A DNA stretch of 43,523 nt from Dysgonamonadaceae bacterium. Lineage in GTDB: Bacteria; Bacteroidota; Bacteroidia; Bacteroidales; Azobacteroidaceae. Position numbers and translations under genes: made by a program. This document shows positions 9,442 to 17,345 of this stretch, piece after piece. The DNA is taken from the NCBI GenBank assembly GCA_031253625.1, contig JAIRVZ010000013.1, positions 1 to 43,523 on the forward strand. Direction: 5' to 3'. Positions within the stretch are counted from its first letter, which is position 1. Each line of letters opens with the position of its first letter. The notes beneath the pieces were generated by a model, which did no database searches, was not told the DNA's origin, and saw only the letters and a program-made list of their open reading frames with translations.

Positions 9442-9495
9442 TGATCAATGATTAGTGATTAATGATTAATCACTAATCATTAATCACTAATCATT
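9442..9495. repeat. AT-rich nested inverted and direct repeat between recJ and recQ
   Basis: The 15-mer AATGATTAGTGATTA (9448-9462) is followed by its reverse complement TAATCACTAATCATT twice (9468-9482 and 9481-9495). The segment can form two alternative hairpins and occupies almost all of the recJ-recQ gap. Confidence 0.75.
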
Positions 9496-9497
9496 AT

Positions 9498-11399
9498 ATG
9501 AGCTTTCTCGAAACACTCAAAACATACTGGGGATATGATTCTTTCCGTTCTTTGCAAGAGGAAATAATAACCTCTGTTGCAGAGGGCAAGGACACATTGG
9601 GTTTAATGCCTACCGGTGGAGGAAAATCGCTTACATTTCAAGTGCCAACCATGCAAATGGAAGGCGTTTGCATAGTGGTTACTCCACTGATTGCATTGAT
9701 GAAAGACCAAGTTGATAACCTTAAACAAAGAGGAATTAAAGCTACTGCTGTATATTCGGGAATGAGTCGCGAAGAAATAATCATTAACCTTGAAAATTGC
9801 GTTTTCGGAAATTACAAATTCCTTTATATTTCACCCGAACGTTTAGTCACAGAACTTTTCCTGACCAAATTGCAATACATGAATGTTTGTTTACTGGTTG
9901 TCGACGAATCGCACTGTATCTCGCAATGGGGTTATGATTTCCGTCCTTCTTACCTGAAAATTGCAGAAATCCGCAGGCATTTACCCGAAGTTCCGGTACT
10001 GGCACTAACTGCAACCGCCACGGAAGAAGTGGTAAATGATATTCAGGAAAAATTGCTTTTCAAAACAAAAAATGCTTTCTGCAAAAGTTTTGAACGAAAA
10101 AATATTGCTTACATCGTTCGAGAAACAGAAGATAAACTGTTTGAAATCATCAATATACTGAGTAAAATCGAAGGCACGGGAATTATTTATGTCCGGAGCA
10201 GGAAGAAGACACAGGAAATAGCACTCGAATTACAAAGGCAAGGATTCAGTGCCGACTTCTATCACGCAGGCATAAATCCCGATCTAAAAACAATCAAGCA
10301 AAATAAGTGGAAGACGGGCGAATGTCGTGTTATGGTTTGTACGAATGCCTTCGGAATGGGTATCGACAAGCCTGATGTGCGCATCGTGATTCACTACGAA
10401 ATACCCGGCTCATTGGAAGAGTATTTTCAGGAGGCGGGGCGTGCCGGACGCGACGAACAAAAAGCATACGCTGTTGTTTTATATTCGACAAACGACGAAA
10501 AACAATCGACCAAAAGAGTCAAAGACGAATTTCCGGAAAGAGATTACATCAAAGATTTATACGAAAAATTAGCCTGCTATTTTCAAATTGCGGTTAATTC
10601 GGGATTTCAGCATACGCGCAATTTTAATTTAGAAGAATTTTGTACCATTTTCAAGTACAGTTTTACACAGGCTCATCATGCGCTTAAATTATTGGAACTT
10701 TCCGGTTATATCGAATACACGGAAGAAACGGAAAAACAATCACGTTTGATTTTCACCGTCAATCGCGACGATTTGTATAAATATTCTAATCAAGATAAAA
10801 ACTCGGAAAATTTGCTGAAAGTTATTCTGCGCTCTTATACCGGACTTTTTGCCGACTATGTTTATATAAACGAAGAACTATTATCTAATCGAACGGGACT
10901 GACTTCTCCTCAGGTTTACGATATATTAAAAGTATTATCACAACAGCAAATTATACATTATATTCCGGCAAAAAAAACGCCAACTATCACATATCTTCAA
11001 AATCGGGAAGATTTGAAATATATTTCCATTCCTCAATCGGTTTACGAAGAACGAAAAAACAGGATTTCCGGCCGCATAAAAAAGACTTTGGAATATTGCA
11101 AAAGAAAAGAAGTTTGCCGAAGTAAACTTTTGCTCCAATATTTCGGAGAAAAAAAATCACAAGATTGCGGGCATTGTGATGTTTGTCTAAGCAAAAGAAA
11201 AGATGGGTTGAACAATTACACTTTCAATAAAATATCGGAAGAAATCTTTGAAAAATTGTGTGAATCTGGTTTACAAATATCTCAATTAATCAATATGTTG
11301 CCCGATTTTTCGCAAGAGAAAATTATTCAAGTGGTTAGGTTTTTAGCAGACGAAGGCAAAATCAAAATCACAGGCGATTCGATTCAACTTTCAGAATAA
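9498..11399 (+). CDS. recQ: ATP-dependent DNA helicase RecQ
   Basis: A 3'-5' DNA helicase of recombination and replication repair. The SF2 core has Walker A MPTGGGKS (K43), the DEAH-type box DESH at 136-139 and motif VI EYFQEAGRAGRDE. A RecQ zinc-binding region follows, with four cysteines in YCKRKEVC and CGHCDVC around residues 535-560. No clear HRDC domain is visible. The tail (about 575-633) instead looks like a small winged-helix segment. At 633 residues it is near full family length. It follows recJ and its end overlaps by 32 bases the end of the convergent methyltransferase gene. Confidence 0.93.
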   Translation: MSFLETLKTYWGYDSFRSLQEEIITSVAEGKDTLGLMPTGGGKSLTFQVPTMQMEGVCIVVTPLIALMKDQVDNLKQRGIKATAVYSGMSREEIIINLENCVFGNYKFLYISPERLVTELFLTKLQYMNVCLLVVDESHCISQWGYDFRPSYLKIAEIRRHLPEVPVLALTATATEEVVNDIQEKLLFKTKNAFCKSFERKNIAYIVRETEDKLFEIINILSKIEGTGIIYVRSRKKTQEIALELQRQGFSADFYHAGINPDLKTIKQNKWKTGECRVMVCTNAFGMGIDKPDVRIVIHYEIPGSLEEYFQEAGRAGRDEQKAYAVVLYSTNDEKQSTKRVKDEFPERDYIKDLYEKLACYFQIAVNSGFQHTRNFNLEEFCTIFKYSFTQAHHALKLLELSGYIEYTEETEKQSRLIFTVNRDDLYKYSNQDKNSENLLKVILRSYTGLFADYVYINEELLSNRTGLTSPQVYDILKVLSQQQIIHYIPAKKTPTITYLQNREDLKYISIPQSVYEERKNRISGRIKKTLEYCKRKEVCRSKLLLQYFGEKKSQDCGHCDVCLSKRKDGLNNYTFNKISEEIFEKLCESGLQISQLINMLPDFSQEKIIQVVRFLADEGKIKITGDSIQLSE

Positions 11400-12654
11400 C
11401 TTTTCTTCCATCATACAAAGTGGTTGCGAATAAATAAATATCTCCTCCGTCTTTCAGTTTTAATTTTTTCCTCAACTCATCGACCGATCCGGGGAAATTA
11501 CGAATGCTTATATTGGCCTGTTCCACATTTTTAAGATTTTCTTTGATTTCTTTTTTGTTGAATGAAAATGAAGAAACAAACTTGAATACCCTTCCGGGGA
11601 AATTTTCTACCAATTGATCTGATGTATATAAATGACTATCCGGATGGAGTTTTTCCAAATTAAATTTATGGGCAATAGATTTATATGCTCCGGCTTTCAA
11701 AATAGAGGCATTCGGTTCGTAAATGAATTTCCGGAGTTTTGAGGCATAATTAATATTACATTGTTGTTCTTTTGATTTCAGAAAGGAAAATTCTTGTACA
11801 GTGCTGTTTTTTAGAATATTGATGCAGATTATTTCGGGAGATTCCTCACTACGTTCGGAATGACGCTGTCTCCCTTTGGAGGGGGTAGGGGAAGGTGTCA
11901 TTGGCACAGGCCGATTCTCTTCGAGAATTCTGAACGCAGCTGTCATTTCAAGCGCAGCGAGAAACCTCCTCAAAACAAATACCAACTCCTTACACTCTCC
12001 GGCAACACTAACGACATGAATTGCAACAGTTTCGGGTAAAGATTGCAACGCCAAAGAAATATCCAACATCGGAGATAACTTTATCATCACAGTTTTAGCT
12101 TTGTTCAATAATTGCTCTTTTAATTCAATAATATTCGGTTCGCAATCCTGTATCGCAACAACCTTATCCCCTACTCCATCCCTGCGGGCAGGATCCAAAA
12201 AAACACAATCTACTTCGGATATTTTTTCGAGATGATCAACTGCCTGTCCGCAAACCACTTGGGTGTGATTTAATCCAAGCTCGTTGAAATTACTTTCAGC
12301 TATTTTGCAGAGGTCTTCCGAACGCTCTATGTATGTTGCCGTTTTGAATTGTTGAGACATAAAAGCACAATCAACACCAAATCCACCGGTTAAATCGACC
12401 AACGACTCACCTTTAACCAACGAAGCTTTGTATTTTGCAGTTGCCTCGGAAGAGCATTGTTCCAACGAAAGATGTTTGGGATAAATAATGTGGTCATTTT
12501 CATACCACGAGGGAATTTTGTTTTTTATGGCTTGCCGTCCGGATATTTGAGATAAAGCAAAGGGCAAATCAATACCCGCAGGATGAGAGGCAAAAGCCAA
12601 TTTCCTGACATCATCAAAACGATGCGTTTTTATAAATTCCAGTGTTTCTTTCAA
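11368..12654 (-). CDS. SAM-dependent methyltransferase, THUMP-like (PG_1098 type), with repeat-encoded insertion
   Basis: A class I Rossmann methyltransferase of a family common in Bacteroidetes. Its substrate is not established; a nucleic acid is likely, given the THUMP-like C-terminal domain. SAM motif I is DLTGGFGVD (about residue 101) and the post-core motif is DPARRDG. The C-terminal half (about 305-428) contains KLHPDSHLYTSD and VRKFP-like IRNFPGSVDELRKKLKLKDGG. Residues about 229-272 are foreign. They translate the dispersed repeat at 11838-11968 (including the tell-tale SERSEES) and interrupt the strand order between ECKELVFVL and IICINILKN without breaking the frame. The gene starts 7 bases after the DUF5053 stop, so the two may be co-transcribed. 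Whether the product is functional is uncertain. Confidence 0.82.
   Translation of the reverse strand: MKETLEFIKTHRFDDVRKLAFASHPAGIDLPFALSQISGRQAIKNKIPSWYENDHIIYPKHLSLEQCSSEATAKYKASLVKGESLVDLTGGFGVDCAFMSQQFKTATYIERSEDLCKIAESNFNELGLNHTQVVCGQAVDHLEKISEVDCVFLDPARRDGVGDKVVAIQDCEPNIIELKEQLLNKAKTVMIKLSPMLDISLALQSLPETVAIHVVSVAGECKELVFVLRRFLAALEMTAAFRILEENRPVPMTPSPTPSKGRQRHSERSEESPEIICINILKNSTVQEFSFLKSKEQQCNINYASKLRKFIYEPNASILKAGAYKSIAHKFNLEKLHPDSHLYTSDQLVENFPGRVFKFVSSFSFNKKEIKENLKNVEQANISIRNFPGSVDELRKKLKLKDGGDIYLFATTLYDGRKVILKVESNRL
11838..11968. repeat. Dispersed repeat inserted in frame inside a coding region
   Basis: Copy of the same MITE-like family as 7375-7511 and 17211-17345. The left terminus ATTCCTCACTACGTTCGGAA starts at 11841. 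An internal block TCCCTTTGGAGGGGGTAGGG is also found at 17251 and 27083. The right terminus is GTCATTTCAAGCGCAGCGAG at 11942-11961. It lies wholly within the methyltransferase gene, read on the minus strand with no stop codon. Confidence 0.85.
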
Positions 12655-12661
12655 TTCCTAA

Positions 12662-13063
12662 TTACAACGAAATATTTAAAGACCCTAATTGTTTGCTAAT
12701 ATCCTGAATAGCAAAATTTAATGTTTTTATTTCACTATCTGTAAACTTTGCGGGTTTCCCGTTTACCAAGTTTCCATTTACTTTCTTATATAACCATTGC
12801 CTTGTTCGATGAAAATAATTTTTGGCGATGTACGACATAGACAAGATTTCCGAAACTTTCATCAATTGTACTTTTATCCCTATTTCATCAACGACTTTTC
12901 CTATTTCCGTTGTGAGACTTAGGAGAGATGATTCTATGTAATCGTCAATTTGAGTTTTCTCCGACGGATATTTTGCAACAAGATATACATAATATTCATT
13001 AAATTTATCCGTATCAATTCCAATATATTGGTCTATTTTTTTTAATTCTTCCGACAATTTCAT
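12662..13063 (-). CDS. DUF5053-like protein
   Basis: A 133-residue soluble protein. The central segment, KVSEILSMSYIAKNYFHRTRQWLYKKVNGN followed by NGKPAKFTDSEIKTLN, resembles DUF5053 proteins of Bacteroidetes. It has a helix-turn-helix look: a Ser-Tyr-Ile-Ala turn, an RQWLYKKVNG recognition-like helix, then a basic KPAKFT wing. The N-terminal half is helical and acidic. I infer DNA binding from this layout; the family has no established function that I can name. It lies 40 bases downstream of a 62-residue coiled-coil gene and 7 bases upstream of the methyltransferase, so it is probably in the unit led by the promoter at 13320-13351. Confidence 0.65.
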   Translation of the reverse strand: MKLSEELKKIDQYIGIDTDKFNEYYVYLVAKYPSEKTQIDDYIESSLLSLTTEIGKVVDEIGIKVQLMKVSEILSMSYIAKNYFHRTRQWLYKKVNGNLVNGKPAKFTDSEIKTLNFAIQDISKQLGSLNISL

Positions 13064-13103
13064 GATTTTATTGTTTTAATGTCTCTTTTTGAAGACTTGT
13101 TAA

Positions 13104-13292
13104 TTACTTCAATTTATTTAATTCTTTTTCGTAATCATTAAGGGCATTCAATCGGTCAAGGAGAAAATCAATTTCTTTTCTATAGATTCTTCCTGTATTT
13201 TCTTGCATTCTACGAAATTGCTCTAATGCACTTTTTATTTGCATCTTTCTTACAGTTACATCTTTTAGCAGTTGTGTCAGGTCTTCATTCAT
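13104..13292 (-). CDS. Small helical (coiled-coil) protein of unknown function
   Basis: A 62-residue product, nearly all predicted helix, with heptad-like spacing of Leu/Ile/Met and many charged residues (LLDRLNALNDYEKELNKLK at the end). No family was recognised. I take it as a real gene for two reasons. Its ATG lies 28 bases after a well-formed Bacteroidetes promoter, and it is followed in the same direction by the DUF5053 gene. It may pair with that protein as a small partner, but this is inference only. Confidence 0.55.
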   Translation of the reverse strand: MNEDLTQLLKDVTVRKMQIKSALEQFRRMQENTGRIYRKEIDFLLDRLNALNDYEKELNKLK

Positions 13293-13319
13293 AGCTTTAT
13301 TGATTAATATTCAACGATA

Positions 13320-13351
13320 CAAAAATAATCACCTTTTGGTGATTATACAAA
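13320..13351 (-). promoter_or_regulatory. Promoter with palindromic operator filling its spacer
   Basis: Read on the minus strand: TTTG (13351-13348), exactly 20 bases, then TATTTTTG (13327-13320), a full match to the Bacteroidetes consensus. The spacer is almost entirely a 9-bp perfect palindrome, ATAATCACC-TTTT-GGTGATTAT (13325-13346 on the plus strand), which overlaps two bases of the -7 box. The ATG of the 62-residue gene is 28 bases downstream. The layout suggests repression by a dimeric DNA-binding protein. The same hairpin could also act as the terminator of the hydrolase gene upstream. Confidence 0.65.
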
Positions 13352-13380
13352 TTTTTCAACCATTATTTTTTGTGATTTAT

Positions 13381-14223
13381 TTAGTCCTTCAGAAACTCTT
13401 TCGTTACTGCTTCAAAAAATTGTGGATATTTTTTAAATGCTCCGTGAGGTGCAAACGGGATATTGAAAAGTAAAGCATCTTTTACTTTCGTTGTAAGCTC
13501 AACAGCACTTTCGAGAGGAAACATATAGTCATCGTTGCCACGAATAATTAGCATTGGGACAGTAATATTCTCAACACTTGTATGTGGATATCCGTCTTCA
13601 GTTTTGTCAGTCCACATCTCAATTACGCATTTTGCAAATTTGTCGAAATCGGATAACGGATTGTGTTGTTGATGAAAATCGAAACTTTTCTTAAAATAAT
13701 TTCTGTTATCTTCTGGAGTTGCAACTGCCATTAATTTTTCTATAAGTTCGGCATCAGATAAACTCCAAGTTCCACCAATAGTAACAATTTTTCGTATCGG
13801 AATTCTGTTGGCTGCAGCAAGCCGGTAAGCGATAACACCGCCATCACTATAACCAATAATGTCAATATTTTTCAACTGCAAATGATTTACGATAGCTTCA
13901 ACATCAAGTTGTAATCGCCTGTATGTTAGCTTATTTGTTCCCAAAGTAGATTTTCCGTGCCCTCGACTATCAATACCAATAATATGGTAATCGTCGGTAA
14001 ACATTGGCAATATGGAATTAAATTCTTCAATATTTCCAAAACCACCGTGCAACAAGAGTAAAGTCGGTTTTCCTACATTTTCTATCTCTTCGTAGTATAT
14101 ATTTGCACCATCAATTTCAATATATTTTCCTGTTTTGTGATTAAACTCGATAGTTTGTGCGTTGACTGTGAACGCAATAAGCGTAAAAACAGCGATAATA
14201 ATTAGTGAAATAACTTTTCTCAT
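13381..14223 (-). CDS. Exported alpha/beta hydrolase
   Basis: An alpha/beta-hydrolase-fold enzyme, probably an esterase or lipase-like hydrolase, carried out of the cytoplasm by an N-terminal signal peptide (about residues 1-22, ending FTVNAQT, likely cut at NA-Q). The oxyanion region is LLLHGGFGNIEEF, the nucleophile elbow GYSDGG, the acid Asp in IRGNDDYMFP and the catalytic His in APHGAFKKYP. GIDSRGHGKS is the conserved loop after strand 4. The 280-residue length is typical. The substrate cannot be read from the sequence. Its ATG overlaps the miaA stop by four bases, so it is translationally coupled to miaA. That neighbour does not explain its role. Confidence 0.85.
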   Translation of the reverse strand: MRKVISLIIIAVFTLIAFTVNAQTIEFNHKTGKYIEIDGANIYYEEIENVGKPTLLLLHGGFGNIEEFNSILPMFTDDYHIIGIDSRGHGKSTLGTNKLTYRRLQLDVEAIVNHLQLKNIDIIGYSDGGVIAYRLAAANRIPIRKIVTIGGTWSLSDAELIEKLMAVATPEDNRNYFKKSFDFHQQHNPLSDFDKFAKCVIEMWTDKTEDGYPHTSVENITVPMLIIRGNDDYMFPLESAVELTTKVKDALLFNIPFAPHGAFKKYPQFFEAVTKEFLKD

Positions 14224-15137
14224 TTTTCTTTTGATAATTTAATTGCATGTTCAACTTTTTCTTCCATTGGCAGCTGCGCATCAATCCAGTGAATTTGAAA
14301 GCCTCGTCGCTCCATTCCTCGAAACCAAGTCATTTGTCGTTTGGCAAATTGATGGATAGCGATTTCCAATTGTTCAAACATTCCTTGATAGGATAACTGC
14401 CCGGTAACATATTGAGTCAGGAATTTATATTCCAAACCGTAATATATCAAATCTTCAGGAGAAATGCCGGAATCGAGCAGTTGTCGAATTTCCTCGACCA
14501 TTCCTTCTTCCAATCGTTTTTTTAGGCGGGAAGTGATTTTTTTTCTTCTCAATTCTCTGTCGATGGAAACTCCTATAATCAAGCTGTTTACCGGGTCATA
14601 ATCGTTTACTTCGGGAGATTGTGTGAGGTAATATTCTTCGATTTCGATGGCGCGAATAGCTCTTTGCGCAGTATCTAAATCCGTTTTGTTGTGTAGTTTT
14701 TTGTACGAGCCAAGCATGGTTTCCAATTCCGAAAGCATTTTATCTTTTAATCGCTCTCGTAATTCGGGATTTTGAGGAACATCTAACAAACGGTAGCCTT
14801 TCAAGATAGACTCGATATATAAACCGGTACCTCCGCAAAGAATCGGGAGTTTTCCCTTCTCTTGGATTTCTTTGAATGCTTTGAAAAAATCGTGCTGATA
14901 TTCAAAAACGTTATACTTGTAGCCCGGTTCGCAAATATCAATTAAATGATATGGAATCGTTTTGCCGTCGACAACATAATCTTCCAAATCTTTTCCGGTG
15001 CCGATAGTCATTCCTTTATAAATCTGACGCGAATCTGCACTGATTATTTCAGTGTCGAGTCGAGCGGCTAAAGCTGCTGCAAAAGGCGTTTTTCCTGATG
15101 CAGTCGGCCCCAGTATAGTAATTAGCTCATATTTCAT
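14220..15137 (-). CDS. miaA: tRNA dimethylallyltransferase
   Basis: Transfers a dimethylallyl group to N6 of A37 in tRNAs that read codons starting with U, the first step towards ms2i6A. The P-loop is GPTASGKT (10-17), followed by IISADSRQIYKGMTIGTGK, the DMAPP/tRNA contact ICEPGYKYNVFEYQ and GGTGLYIESILKGY. All are diagnostic. The C-terminal helical region with FAKRQMTWFRG contacts the tRNA. At 305 residues it is full length. It lies between a nitroreductase gene upstream (28-base gap) and the hydrolase downstream (4-base overlap), probably one transcript. Confidence 0.95.
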   Translation of the reverse strand: MKYELITILGPTASGKTPFAAALAARLDTEIISADSRQIYKGMTIGTGKDLEDYVVDGKTIPYHLIDICEPGYKYNVFEYQHDFFKAFKEIQEKGKLPILCGGTGLYIESILKGYRLLDVPQNPELRERLKDKMLSELETMLGSYKKLHNKTDLDTAQRAIRAIEIEEYYLTQSPEVNDYDPVNSLIIGVSIDRELRRKKITSRLKKRLEEGMVEEIRQLLDSGISPEDLIYYGLEYKFLTQYVTGQLSYQGMFEQLEIAIHQFAKRQMTWFRGMERRGFQIHWIDAQLPMEEKVEHAIKLSKEK

Positions 15138-15165
15138 AGAGCAAATATAAGCTAATTATCAAGAA

Positions 15166-15768
15166 TCAGAAAAATATTTTCACTCTGTTTTCCAAAGGTT
15201 GGAACTGTTTTTCTCCCGGTTCGGCTGTAGGTAGTCCAAACGGCATTTCTGAAATTAATTTCCAATTAGGATCAATTTTCCATGTTTTCCGCACTTCATC
15301 ATCAATAAGAGGATTATAATGTTGCAAAGATGCGCCAAGTCCGGCATTTTCCAACATCATCCAAACTGCAAACTGATGCATTCCCGACGACTGCAAAGAC
15401 CATCCCCCAAAATTATCTGCATACAAAGGAAATGAAGTTTCCAAGTTTTTGATGATACTTTGATCTTCAAAGAATAGGATTGTTCCATAACCGGAAGCAA
15501 AAGATTCTTCGATTTTTTTCTTCGTTGCAGGAAATTGTTCTTCCGGAGTAAATTTACGCAGTGTTTTTTTAACAATATCCCATAGTTTTGCATGATTCTC
15601 TCCAAATAATACTACCGCTCGCGCCGATTGACAATTAAATGCAGAGGGAACATGCTTAATGGCGATGTTGACAATTTCAACTATCTCTTCGTCGGATATA
15701 AGAGATTTACTACTAAGGGAATAAATAGATCTGCGATTCATGATCGCATCTTTCAAATTGTTGTTCAT
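15166..15768 (-). CDS. Nitroreductase family protein (Frm2/Hbn1-like)
   Basis: FMN-dependent, NAD(P)H-using oxidoreductase of the small nitroreductase fold, 200 residues. The N-terminal FMN-binding signature is NRRSIYSLSSKSLISDEE with PSAFNCQSARAVVLFG. The later part, SGMHQFAVWMMLENAGLGASLQHYNP and EMPFGLPTAEPGEKQF, matches the Frm2/Hbn1-like subfamily found in yeasts and bacteria, which reduces nitroaromatics and is linked with oxidative and lipid stress. The natural substrate here is unknown. The gene is upstream of miaA in the same direction with a 28-base gap. Confidence 0.85.
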   Translation of the reverse strand: MNNNLKDAIMNRRSIYSLSSKSLISDEEIVEIVNIAIKHVPSAFNCQSARAVVLFGENHAKLWDIVKKTLRKFTPEEQFPATKKKIEESFASGYGTILFFEDQSIIKNLETSFPLYADNFGGWSLQSSGMHQFAVWMMLENAGLGASLQHYNPLIDDEVRKTWKIDPNWKLISEMPFGLPTAEPGEKQFQPLENRVKIFF

Positions 15769-15832
15769 ATTATAGTTTTTATTTATCGTCTATAATTACA
15801 ACAATTAACTGAGAAAAAAGTTCAAAAAAAAA

Positions 15833-17182
15833 TTACTCATAATCAAAATTTGCATTACATTTATTCAAATATTTATATCCTTGGTCATCATTTTCGAAGA
15901 AAAACTTTTCTTCTCCGAACGAAGGTTTGAGTTGATCGAACCAAGTTGCTTGCGGATCATATTGAGCGAAAAACGGAATTCCTACCCAATCGGGATTTCT
16001 TCCCTGTAAAAATCTCATTACGAAATGCTTTTCTGCATTGATTTCGGCAACGCCCAAAATTTGAATTTTTCCGGGATATGCACTCATGCTTGGTCCTCTG
16101 ACTGTTCGACAAGTTCCGCTCACTTTTGAATAAGCTTTTCTGTAGATTTGCCAACATCGCTCCAATGGTAATTCGAAAAAAGATTTGGAACCCGTATCTC
16201 TTGCGACAAACATATAATAAGGTATACAATTCAAATCAACCTGTTTACGCCACATTTCCGCCCAAATATCAGGATGGTCGTTGATTTTTTTGAGCAAAGG
16301 AGATTGTGTGCGAATTTGTGCACCCGTACCTCTGATTTTGGCAATCGCTGATTTTACAGCTTCTGTCGACAGCTCGATCGGATGATTAAAATGAGCCTGT
16401 ATAGTCAGATTCTTTCCCGATTTTACTACTTTTTCAAAAAACGCCAGCAATTCTCCGGAGTCTTTATCCGTGAGGAAACGGTAAGGCCAATACGCCAATG
16501 ATTTAGTACCCAAACGAATCGTTCGGATATGATTAAATTCTTTTTCCAATAAAGGTTCAATGTAAGCAATCAAAACTTGAGTAGACATGACTAACGGATC
16601 GCCTCCTGTAAATAAGACATCCATAACTTTGGGTTTTGTTCTGAGGTATTTGAAAAAAAGATCAGCCTCCCGCATAGAGAACTTCAAATTATTCATTCCG
16701 GAAAACTGAGGCCATCTGAAACAAAAAGTGCAATAAGCATGACAAGTTTGTCCTTGCGCAGGAAAGAAAAGTACTGTTTCGCGATATTTATGTTGTATGC
16801 CATGCAGTTTTTGATCTCCTAAAGTCGGCACGTTATGTTCTTGTCCGGCAGGATTAGGGTTTAGTTCCAACCGGATTTGATTGATTTTCTCTTTCAGAAG
16901 TTCTTCGGAAGAACCGGACTGCATCAAGCGCAATACCTCATTGTATTGTCTTTTCAACAACATTTCTCTGCGCGGAAAATTTAACGTAAAAATAGGGTCA
17001 TCAGGAATATTGTTCCAATCAATCAATTCATCTGTTACATAATTGTTTGTTTTGAAAGGCAGAACTCTACCCACAACTTCTATAGCCTCTTTGTCTTCAG
17101 GACTCAATTGTGATATTTGCGGAATCGTTTCGTAATTCGACAGGTTGTATGCCCGGTATTTTTTATTCATGGTCATAATCAT
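15833..17182 (-). CDS. Radical SAM enzyme of the lysine 2,3-aminomutase (KamA) family, substrate unclear
   Basis: The KamA family moves the alpha-amino group of an amino acid to the beta position using a [4Fe-4S] cluster, SAM and PLP. The cluster motif is C147-HAY-C151-TF-C154. SAM-binding VLFTGGDPLV follows. The PLP lysine is probably K372 in YPGKIQ. Compared with classic lysine aminomutase, the glycine-rich PGGGGK loop is reduced to YPGK. The Asp of VVDAP that helps hold the lysine side chain appears to be replaced (VRGPSM here), while an Asp is kept in ARDTG. The enzyme may therefore use another amino acid. Start alternatives are 17176 and 17170. An unannotated C-terminal stretch (about 390-449) is aromatic-rich. 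It is separated from the upstream NUDIX gene by a repeat. Confidence 0.82.
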   Translation of the reverse strand: MIMTMNKKYRAYNLSNYETIPQISQLSPEDKEAIEVVGRVLPFKTNNYVTDELIDWNNIPDDPIFTLNFPRREMLLKRQYNEVLRLMQSGSSEELLKEKINQIRLELNPNPAGQEHNVPTLGDQKLHGIQHKYRETVLFFPAQGQTCHAYCTFCFRWPQFSGMNNLKFSMREADLFFKYLRTKPKVMDVLFTGGDPLVMSTQVLIAYIEPLLEKEFNHIRTIRLGTKSLAYWPYRFLTDKDSGELLAFFEKVVKSGKNLTIQAHFNHPIELSTEAVKSAIAKIRGTGAQIRTQSPLLKKINDHPDIWAEMWRKQVDLNCIPYYMFVARDTGSKSFFELPLERCWQIYRKAYSKVSGTCRTVRGPSMSAYPGKIQILGVAEINAEKHFVMRFLQGRNPDWVGIPFFAQYDPQATWFDQLKPSFGEEKFFFENDDQGYKYLNKCNANFDYE

Positions 17183-17210
17183 TTATTATTCAATGTCGTA
17201 TAGTTAAAGT

Positions 17211-17345
17211 TAGATTCTTCACTGCGTTCGGAATGACGCGCTATCCCCCTTTGGAGGGGGCAGGGGGAGGTTTCTCGCTACGCTCGAAACAACGTTCGGC
17301 ATTAGCCAAAGACGGCTTGTCATTTCGAACGCAGTGAGGAATCTA
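17211..17345. repeat. MITE-like repeat, full-length copy, touching the NUDIX stop codon
   Basis: A 135-base element with inverted termini: TAGATTCTTCACTGCGTTCG at 17211-17230 and GTCATTTCGAACGCAGTGAG at 17319-17338, running to CTA at 17345. Inside are the CTATCCCCCTTTGGAGGGGG block (17240-17259) and a second, diverged terminus pair near 17270-17291. The element's last three bases are the stop codon of the NUDIX gene read on the minus strand. Confidence 0.85.

Noticed and set aside
9442..9495. Possible CRISPR-like array
   Set aside because: The repeated units are in inverted orientation, abut each other and have no spacers. No cas gene is nearby.
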